Shown: positions 5,577 through 10,982 of the stretch, piece after piece
Numbering within the stretch: position 1 is the first letter of the stretch
Layout: each line of letters opens with the position of its first letter
Source: JALYUM01 sp036688685
GTDB lineage: Bacteria > Pseudomonadota > Gammaproteobacteria > Burkholderiales > Burkholderiaceae_D
Direction: 5' to 3'
Length of the DNA stretch: 10,982 bases
Assembly (NCBI RefSeq): GCF_036688685.1
Contig: NZ_JAQQPS010000049.1
Location: 1-10,982 of the forward strand
The notes under the pieces: generated by a model
What the model saw: only the letters and a program-made list of their open reading frames with translations
Database searches by the model: none
Told to the model about the DNA's origin: nothing
Program-made: the position numbers and the translations under genes

Positions 5577-7591
5577 GCGCCGCCCACCGCCTGCGCTGGG
5601 TCGGCGCCGAAGCCTTCGTGGCGGCGCCGGTGCGACCGGCGCCGGCCATCTTGCGCTTCGACGGCGACGATTTCATGGACCGCATGCTGGCCCTGCTGGC
5701 CGACACGCCGCAGCGCCTGCCCGAACTGGTGGCACGCCACGAATCGTGGCTCGCGCTGGGCGCGCCGACACCAGCCGCGCCCCCGGACGCGACCATGGTG
5801 TCGCAGCGCGTGCGCCTGCTGCGGCGCGGCCGCGCCCTGCTGGGCTTCCGGCGTCAGGCCCACCCGGCGGCCAGCACGGCCCTGGCGCTGGCCGCGCCAC
5901 TGAAGCTGTTCCAGCCGGTGCACCAGCGTTATTACGTGGCCGCCGCGCACCTGGTGTGCGAACTGCCCGGACTGCCGCCGCGGGTGACGGCCGGCGCCGA
6001 CAAATCCGGTTTCGTGCTGCGCAGGTTTTACAAGGTGGCCAACCAGTCGGTCGAACATGCCTTCGTCAAGTCGGCCGGCCAGCCGGGGCTGTGGGTACCG
6101 CTGGCCGCACCGTCCACCCGCTGCGCCGACGACGAGGAATGGCTGCCGGTGTTCCCGCTCAATTACGCGCCGCCGGCCGGCCCGCGCCGGGCACTACTAG
6201 GCGGCCTGATCCCGGTGGCGCGCCACGACGACTTTCAGTATGCGCGGCGCGCCAGCAGCGCGCAACCGGACGGCGACCCCGCCGCCTGGAGCGTGGTCGA
6301 CAACGCCAGGGCGCTGGCCCACCTGCGCGTGATTGCGCCGTGGCAGGGCCTGATCGAGCGCGCCTACCTGAGCGGCGCCACCAACAACGCCGAACTGGAG
6401 GATCCGCCCTGGGATGCGGTTCAACCCGGCACCGGAAAAAAAACGGTGCTGGCCAGCGCCAACGACCAGCTGGTCGAGGCCAGCTGGCGCCAGTTGCAGG
6501 AAATGCGCGAGTTTTTCCAGTCCACGTTCAGCGAACTGACCGACGCGCGGCTGGCGTCGGGCCTGGCGCCACCGGGCCGGCCCCAGCTCCAGGCCCTGCT
6601 CGACCTGCTCGGCATGGCCACCTGGGCCGCGCCCGGACCCGACGTCCCATCCGACGACCAGCCGCAACTGAGCGGATCGGTGCTGTTACTGACCCAACTG
6701 TATAAGCAAGCCTCGCTGCGCGCCGCGCTGGCGGCCATGACGCCAGCGCTGTCGAAGGCGCTCGACGCGGCCGAACTGGCTTTTCCCGAGGGGCCGGGCT
6801 GGCCCGACTTTGCCTTCCCGCTGGTGGCGCTGCTGGGCGCCAGCGGTCCCGTTCCGCGCCTGAGCGGCCCGTTCCGCGCCTGGCCCGGCTTTCCTCCCGC
6901 GCCGGTCGGGCCGCCCGAGGATGAGCAGGACGCGGACAACCGCCGCCTGGAACTGCTGTCCGACCGCATCGGCGCCGCCATCGCCGAGGCCAGCGCGGCC
7001 GGCACGCTGGTCCACGCCGCGCAGTCCAGTTCGGCGGCGCGCCTGGCCGCCGACCTCGCGCACGCCCTGGCCGACGACAGCGGCCCGGCCCGCTATGCGC
7101 TGCGCTTTGTGCACCGCCGCTGCGATTGCGGCCCGTTACAGCCGCTGGTGATCTCGGCCCCCAGCGCGCAGTTTCAGCTGGCCGGCTTCTTCGACACCGA
7201 CGCGCCACTGCGGCCGATCCGCATCGCGCTGCCGTTCGACACCACCCCGGGCGGCCTGCGCAAATATGGCAAAAACAGCGCCTTCATCATGAGCGACGTG
7301 CTGTGCGGTCAGATGAAGCGCATGCGCCGCATGGGCTTTGGCGACATGGTGCGCTCGGTGCTGCCCTGGCCCTTCCACAAAAAACTGCGGGCCGGCGCGG
7401 GCGCGCCGTGCGGCGCCGGCAGCGCGGGCGGCAATTTCGGCACCATCTGCTCGCTGTCGATTCCGATCATCACCATCGTCGCCTTCATCCTGCTGATCGT
7501 GATTGCCACGCTGCTCGACCTGATCTTCCGCTGGCTGCCCTTTTTGATCGCCTGCTTCCCGGTGCCGGGATTGAAGGGAAAACGCGAATGA
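5573..7591 (+). CDS. CIS-associated protein of unknown function with C-terminal membrane segment
   Basis: A 672-residue protein starting at GTG 5573, overlapping the spike stop codon as GTGA with GGGAA 6 bases upstream. The frame stays open into the spike gene, but the conserved-looking N-terminus (RWVGAEAF, then RFDGDDFMDRMLALLA) begins right after the GTG. Residues about 105-140 contain KLFQPVHQRYYVAAAHLVC and ELPGLPPRV. This resembles a beta-rich module I remember from unnamed CIS-cluster proteins, as does the LLGGLIPVARHDDF segment that follows. A long, largely helical middle region follows. Near 514-520 is HRRCDCG, and a basic stretch (KRMRRM, then WPFHKKLRAG) runs to about 605. Residues about 628-651 are a clear hydrophobic helix (IPIITIVAFILLIVIATLL), followed by a shorter hydrophobic run with Trp and Pro (about 652-666) and a basic KGKRE end. 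No signal peptide is seen, so it would be a tail-anchored membrane protein. It is coupled to the gp25 gene by an ATGA overlap. A role in membrane anchoring is inference; no enzyme motif is seen. Confidence 0.8.
   Translation: MSAAHRLRWVGAEAFVAAPVRPAPAILRFDGDDFMDRMLALLADTPQRLPELVARHESWLALGAPTPAAPPDATMVSQRVRLLRRGRALLGFRRQAHPAASTALALAAPLKLFQPVHQRYYVAAAHLVCELPGLPPRVTAGADKSGFVLRRFYKVANQSVEHAFVKSAGQPGLWVPLAAPSTRCADDEEWLPVFPLNYAPPAGPRRALLGGLIPVARHDDFQYARRASSAQPDGDPAAWSVVDNARALAHLRVIAPWQGLIERAYLSGATNNAELEDPPWDAVQPGTGKKTVLASANDQLVEASWRQLQEMREFFQSTFSELTDARLASGLAPPGRPQLQALLDLLGMATWAAPGPDVPSDDQPQLSGSVLLLTQLYKQASLRAALAAMTPALSKALDAAELAFPEGPGWPDFAFPLVALLGASGPVPRLSGPFRAWPGFPPAPVGPPEDEQDADNRRLELLSDRIGAAIAEASAAGTLVHAAQSSSAARLAADLAHALADDSGPARYALRFVHRRCDCGPLQPLVISAPSAQFQLAGFFDTDAPLRPIRIALPFDTTPGGLRKYGKNSAFIMSDVLCGQMKRMRRMGFGDMVRSVLPWPFHKKLRAGAGAPCGAGSAGGNFGTICSLSIPIITIVAFILLIVIATLLDLIFRWLPFLIACFPVPGLKGKRE
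7574..7579 (+). promoter_or_regulatory. Ribosome binding site of the gp25-like gene
   Basis: AAGGGA lies 8 bases before the ATG at 7588, inside the last codons of the membrane-segment gene. It supports the ATGA overlap start and lets the wedge gene be initiated independently as well as by coupling. Confidence 0.55.
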
Positions 7592-7983
7592 ACCAAGCCG
7601 ACCTGTATGGCCGCGGCGTGGGCTTCCCGCTGCGCGTGGGCGTCGACGGGCGCATCGCCTGGTCGGAGGGCGAGGCCAACGTGCGCTCTTCCCTGCAACT
7701 GGTGCTGCTCACCGGCCAGGGCGAGCGGCTGCGCCGCCCGGGTTTTGGCGCCGGGCTGGAACGCTTCCTGTTCGAGCCGAACACGCCGGCGACCTGGCGC
7801 GCAATCGAGGAATCGATCCGGCGCAGCCTGGAACGCTGGGAGCCGCGCATGAAAATCGAATCGATCAGCGTGGACGCCGCGCCCGACGACGCCGAGGCCG
7901 CGCTGGCGACCTTGTCCTTCACCCTGGTCGCCTCCGGGGAGGCCGGCCGCACCACGCTGACCATCCCGGTCCAAGGCAGCTGA
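7588..7983 (+). CDS. Baseplate wedge protein, gp25/GpW-like (Afp9-like)
   Basis: A 131-residue protein, normal length for the GPW/gp25 family (PF04965; T4 gp25, TssE, Afp9). The diagnostic core is at about 47-65: LRRPGFGAGLERFLFEPN, the family's R-P-x-F-G-x-G-L-x-x-x-L-F-E pattern. The N-terminus GRGVGFPLRV and the helix TWRAIEESIRRSLERWEPRM also fit, followed by a beta-hairpin end (LSFTLVASG, TLTIPV). In the family this is the wedge core that contacts the first sheath ring and passes the contraction signal from the baseplate to the sheath. The start overlaps the upstream stop as ATGA, with AAGGGA 8 bases upstream. It ends 14 bases before the gpJ-like gene. Separate gp25 and gpJ genes side by side is the standard arrangement. 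A PAAR gene (Afp10 position) is not found between them. Confidence 0.94.
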   Translation: MNQADLYGRGVGFPLRVGVDGRIAWSEGEANVRSSLQLVLLTGQGERLRRPGFGAGLERFLFEPNTPATWRAIEESIRRSLERWEPRMKIESISVDAAPDDAEAALATLSFTLVASGEAGRTTLTIPVQGS

Positions 7984-7988
7984 GTACC

Positions 7989-7993
7989 GGAGA
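7989..7993 (+). promoter_or_regulatory. Ribosome binding site of the gpJ-like gene
   Basis: GGAGA sits 4 bases before the ATG at 7998, in the 14-base gap after the gp25-like gene. The spacing is slightly short, but it is the only candidate and it agrees with the conserved N-terminus. Confidence 0.5.
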
Positions 7994-7997
7994 CCCC

Positions 7998-10232
7998 ATG
8001 CCCATTACCCTGCCTGCCATCGACGACCGCAATTTCGACAGCCTGGTGCGCGACGCGCTGACGTATGCGGCCGTGCACGCGCCGGAATGGACCCACACCG
8101 GCCCGTCCGATCCGGGCGTGACCCTGGTCGAACTGTTCGCTTTCATGGCCGAAAGCCTGCTATACCGCGCCAACCTGATCCCCGAGCGCAACCGGCTCAA
8201 ATTCCTGCAGTTGCTCGGCATCGCCCTGCTGCCGGCCAGTCCCGCCCACGGCCTGGTCCAGCTGCGCAACGAGGGTGCCGAACGCCGCACCGTGACACTC
8301 GCGCCCGGCCTGACGCTGTACGCCGGCGCGCTGCCCTTCGTCACCGAACTCGGCCTGGACGTACCGCCGGTCGAGGGCCTGGCCGTATTCAAGCGCACCG
8401 TCGCCGCGCCCGATCCGGCCCTGCTCGATTACTACCGCGAGCTGTACGAGGCCACCGGGCGCGATTTCGCCCAGGACGCGGGCGCGCTCGAACCCGAGCT
8501 CTACGAAACCGTCGCGCTCGACGACCTGGCCGTGCCGCTCGACGTCGGCGCCGACGCGGTCGACGGCGCGTTGTGGATCGCGCTGCTGGCGCCAAAAGAC
8601 GCCAGCGTCGCCGAGCTCGAGCAGGTGCGCTCGCAACTGGCCGAATCGACGCTGTCGATCGGACTGGTGCCGGTGCGCGCCGAGCCGTCCGCGCGCATCG
8701 TGCCGGGCGCGAGCGCGCTGGCGGTGCCCGCGCTGACGGTTTGGCTGCCGCAAGTCAAATCCGGCGCCACCGGCAACGGCGCCAGCGCCAGCTACCGCCG
8801 CCTCGACGCGGTCGCGCCGGCCGGCTTCCCGGACCGCGCCGGCATCCTGCAAGTGACGATGCCGCGCGCGGACGCCATCGACACCTGGCCCATCGACGAG
8901 CCGCTCGAAGCGGGTGTGGGCGCGCTGCCGCCGCTGCTGACCGACGACGCCCTGGGCGCGCGGGTGCTGACCTGGTTGCGCTTGGACGGTCTGGCGACGG
9001 CCGGCGTGCCGCTGCTGCGCGCCGCCGTGCACTGCACCATGGTCAACCAGCGCACCAGTGTCGCCCGCGACATCCTGGCGCCCGGCGACGGCGATGTCGG
9101 GCAGCAGCGCCAGCTCGGCCACGGCCAGGTGATCGCCGCGTCGGTTGCGCTGACGGTCGGCGGCGCGGCATGGACGCTGACCGATGAACTGGAAGCGGCG
9201 CCAGCCGAAAACAAGCCCGGTGCAACCGTGTTCGCGCTCGACGCCGAGGCCGGCCTGATCCGGTTCGGCGACGGCGTGCATGGGGCGCGCCCGGCGCCCG
9301 GTGCGGCCATCGCGGCCGGCTACGACTGGTCCAGTGGCGCCGAGGGCAATGTCGCGCCGGGCAGCATCGTGCTGGGACCGGACCTGCCGCCCGGCCTGAA
9401 AGTGAGCAATCCGGTGGCCTGCACCGGCGGCACGTCCGCCGAAACCGCCGCCGACGGGGAACGCCGCATTCCGCTGGTGCTGCGCCACCGCGACCGGGCC
9501 GTGAGCGCGGCCGATTTCGTCGAGGTGCTCAAGGCCGCGCCCGGCGCGGACCTGGGGCGCGTCGAGGCGCTGGCCGCCTGGCATCCCGAGCTCTCGCCCG
9601 CGCTGCCGGGCGACCAGCCCGGCGTGGTGACCTGCATGGTCATTCCGCGCACCGATCCGATCCATCCCGATCATCCGCTGCCCGACGCCGACTTCATCGA
9701 CGCCCTGTGCGTGCACATCGCGCCGCGCCGCCTGGTCACCTGCGAAGTGCTGCTGCGCGGGCCGGTCTACAACGGCGTGTGGATCAGCGTGGGCATCGAG
9801 ATTGTCGCTGGCCAGTCGGTGGCCACCGTGCGCGACCGCGTGCGCGCCGCGCTGCGCAATCACCTGGCGCCGCTGCCGCCGGCCGCGCGCGGCGCACCGG
9901 CCGCCACGCTGCCGGGACTGGACGGCGGCTGGCCCCTGTTTCGCGCCGTGATGGCACTCGAACTGGCCACGGTGGTGGCGTCCACCACCGGCGTGGGCGG
10001 CGTGGCCGGCCTGCTGCTCGGCGACAGCGCCGGCAGCCGGCGCGACAGCGTCCCCATGCAGGGCCTGCAACTGCCGTATATCGCGGGCCTCTCGGTGACG
10101 CTGGGCGATCCGGTGCCGCTCGAGGACCTGCTGGGCAGCGCCAGCGCCGCCAACGACGGCGGCGGCGGCACGGGCGACGCGGGCGGCAGGCGGCGTCGCC
10201 TGCCGGTGCCCAAAGTACCACAGGCGTGCTGA
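7998..10232 (+). CDS. Baseplate assembly protein, gpJ/gp6-like (TIGR02243 type, Afp11-like)
   Basis: A 744-residue protein. The N-terminus (about 31-75) is typical of CIS gpJ-type baseplate proteins: WTHTGPSDPGVTLVELFAF, then LLYRANLIPERNRLKFLQLLG. The middle has the hallmark RFGDGVHG (about 421-428), followed by a YDWSSGAEGNV turn where relatives have Y-x-x-G-x-G-x-x-G-N-V. Then come AVSAADFVEVL (about 500-510) and RRLVTCEVLLRGPVYNGVWI (about 577-596), the strand where the family places the baseplate J C-terminal domain. Two copies pair with gp25 (and gp7-like partners) to make each wedge and the ring around the hub. The C-terminal tail after about 710 is a Gly-rich, Arg-containing, probably disordered extension ending in a Cys. 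The start is fixed by GGAGA just upstream and by the conserved N-terminus. It lies 2 bases before the next ATG. Confidence 0.92.
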   Translation: MPITLPAIDDRNFDSLVRDALTYAAVHAPEWTHTGPSDPGVTLVELFAFMAESLLYRANLIPERNRLKFLQLLGIALLPASPAHGLVQLRNEGAERRTVTLAPGLTLYAGALPFVTELGLDVPPVEGLAVFKRTVAAPDPALLDYYRELYEATGRDFAQDAGALEPELYETVALDDLAVPLDVGADAVDGALWIALLAPKDASVAELEQVRSQLAESTLSIGLVPVRAEPSARIVPGASALAVPALTVWLPQVKSGATGNGASASYRRLDAVAPAGFPDRAGILQVTMPRADAIDTWPIDEPLEAGVGALPPLLTDDALGARVLTWLRLDGLATAGVPLLRAAVHCTMVNQRTSVARDILAPGDGDVGQQRQLGHGQVIAASVALTVGGAAWTLTDELEAAPAENKPGATVFALDAEAGLIRFGDGVHGARPAPGAAIAAGYDWSSGAEGNVAPGSIVLGPDLPPGLKVSNPVACTGGTSAETAADGERRIPLVLRHRDRAVSAADFVEVLKAAPGADLGRVEALAAWHPELSPALPGDQPGVVTCMVIPRTDPIHPDHPLPDADFIDALCVHIAPRRLVTCEVLLRGPVYNGVWISVGIEIVAGQSVATVRDRVRAALRNHLAPLPPAARGAPAATLPGLDGGWPLFRAVMALELATVVASTTGVGGVAGLLLGDSAGSRRDSVPMQGLQLPYIAGLSVTLGDPVPLEDLLGSASAANDGGGGTGDAGGRRRRLPVPKVPQAC

Positions 10233-10234
10233 AC

Positions 10235-10982
10235 ATGGACGCCAACGGCACCCGCTATCACGCCCTGCTTACCTGGAGCGACTGGGAAGCCCGGTTGCCC
10301 GGGTCGCCCGGCGAGCGCGCGCTGGAATGGTCCGACGGCAGCAGCGGCAGCGGGCCGCTGGCGACCGATTGCGGCGCCGGCGGCCTGGCATTGAAGGCAC
10401 TGCTGTACGAATTCAAACCGCGCACGGGGAACGTCGTGACAGCGCCGGAGCAGAGCGGCCGCGGCGGCGTGTTCGACGCGGCGGGCAATCTGTACAGCCT
10501 GTCGGACGACCGCCTGGCGATCCGCGTGCGCTCGGCCGGCAGCGGCGCCATGTCGGATTTCTGGCCCGTGAGCGGCGCGCCGCCGGGTGACGGCATCGCG
10601 GCCGTGGCCGGCTGGTCGGAGGGCCACCGCGCGCCCAAGCCCGGCGCCTTCCAGCCGGTGCATCCCGCCAGCGCTCCGGCGCCGCTGCGACTGGACGCGC
10701 TGACGGTCACGCCCGGGCATTACCTGGTGGTGGCGGCCGCCGCAGCGGGTGGCCTGTTGATCTTTGACCTGCATGGCGCCGGTCCGCCCTTGTATCAGGC
10801 CTGGCCGGGACTGCCGGCGCCGGTCGAGTCGCTCACCGCGCTGCCCGACGGCGGCCTGGGCGCGCTGGTCGCCGGCTGGCTGTGGCGCATCGGAGCGGAC
10901 CTGAAGCCGCGCATCGGCGCGCCGAATGGGCCCGCGTTTCCAGCCGAGGTCCCGGCCGCGGGGGCCGGCGGCGCCCCGGGCC
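10235..10982 (+). CDS. Probable beta-propeller CIS tail/baseplate protein (3' partial)
   Basis: An ATG at 10235, 2 bases after the gpJ stop, opens a frame with no stop through the end of the window (249 codons read). It opens MDANGTRYHALLTWSDWEAR. I remember this style of start from CIS proteins placed directly after TIGR02243-type baseplate genes. It continues with blocks that look like propeller blades: GGVFDAAGNLYSLSDDRLAI, a MSDFWPV element, LDALTVTPGHYLVVAAAAAGGLLIFDL and VESLTALPDGGLGALVAGWLWRI. Each has a short strand, an Asp/Gly turn and a second strand, as in NHL-type repeats. No signal peptide or catalytic motif is visible. The likely role is a peripheral baseplate or fibre-attachment protein, possibly the start of a larger tail protein. 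The family is inferred from repeat pattern and position, and the end is not seen. Confidence 0.75.
   Translation, partial: MDANGTRYHALLTWSDWEARLPGSPGERALEWSDGSSGSGPLATDCGAGGLALKALLYEFKPRTGNVVTAPEQSGRGGVFDAAGNLYSLSDDRLAIRVRSAGSGAMSDFWPVSGAPPGDGIAAVAGWSEGHRAPKPGAFQPVHPASAPAPLRLDALTVTPGHYLVVAAAAAGGLLIFDLHGAGPPLYQAWPGLPAPVESLTALPDGGLGALVAGWLWRIGADLKPRIGAPNGPAFPAEVPAAGAGGAPG

Noticed and set aside
8160..10070. Long minus-strand open frame opposite the gpJ-like gene
   Set aside because: Antisense shadow of a well-supported gene in GC-rich DNA; its translation is low-complexity (His, Gly, Arg, Gln rich) and has no recognisable domain.
1..10982. Ordinary prophage
   Set aside because: No capsid, portal, terminase, integrase or lysis gene is seen, and gene types and order (LysM adaptor, DUF5908-like, GpD, GpV, gp25, gpJ) match a contractile injection system. 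The flanks are unseen, so this is not absolute.
1..10982. tRNA, rRNA, CRISPR array, insertion sequence, terminator or internal promoter
   Set aside because: No gap between genes exceeds 19 bases, no regular repeat-spacer pattern or inverted terminal repeats were seen, and no stem-loop followed by T-run stood out on reading.

Overview
This window is the structural core of a contractile injection system (CIS): a headless, phage-tail-like machine of the eCIS/Afp/PVC kind. The DNA is very GC-rich, densely coding and entirely plus-strand. Ten genes run head to tail with gaps of 19 bases or fewer and three short overlaps, so one polycistronic unit is likely. Codon and amino-acid usage suggest a high-GC proteobacterium, perhaps a betaproteobacterium of the Massilia/Oxalobacteraceae type. 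That placement is an impression from composition, because the window holds no phylogenetic marker. No capsid, terminase, lysis or integrase gene is visible, which argues against an ordinary prophage, although both ends of the unit lie outside the window.

Layout: (1) 1-2104, the 5'-truncated end of a very large tail sheath protein carrying an FN3-like insertion. (2) 2108-2599, inner tube protein of the gp19/TIGR02241 type. (3) 2592-3578, Afp7-like tube/LysM adaptor with an unusual glycine-rich linker. (4) 3589-3756, a 55-residue DUF5908-like microprotein. (5) 3767-4846, a GpD/VgrG-like spike hub. (6) 4866-5576, a GpV/gp5-like spike tip with an OB fold and a beta-helical tail. (7) 5573-7591, a 672-residue CIS-associated protein of unknown role with a C-terminal membrane segment. 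(8) 7588-7983, a gp25-like baseplate wedge protein. (9) 7998-10232, a gpJ/gp6-like baseplate assembly protein of the TIGR02243 type. (10) 10235 to the end, the 5' part of a probable beta-propeller tail/baseplate protein, cut off by the window.

How they fit together: the sheath contracts around the tube. The LysM adaptor joins the tube to the hub and spike (GpD plus GpV) at the tip. The gp25- and gpJ-like proteins form the baseplate wedges around the hub and trigger contraction. The propeller protein probably sits at the baseplate periphery. The membrane-segment protein is the least understood member. It is translationally coupled to both the spike and the wedge genes and is a candidate for anchoring the baseplate to a membrane. 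No effector, AAA ATPase, PAAR tip, tail terminator or tape-measure gene lies in the window; these are expected in the flanks.
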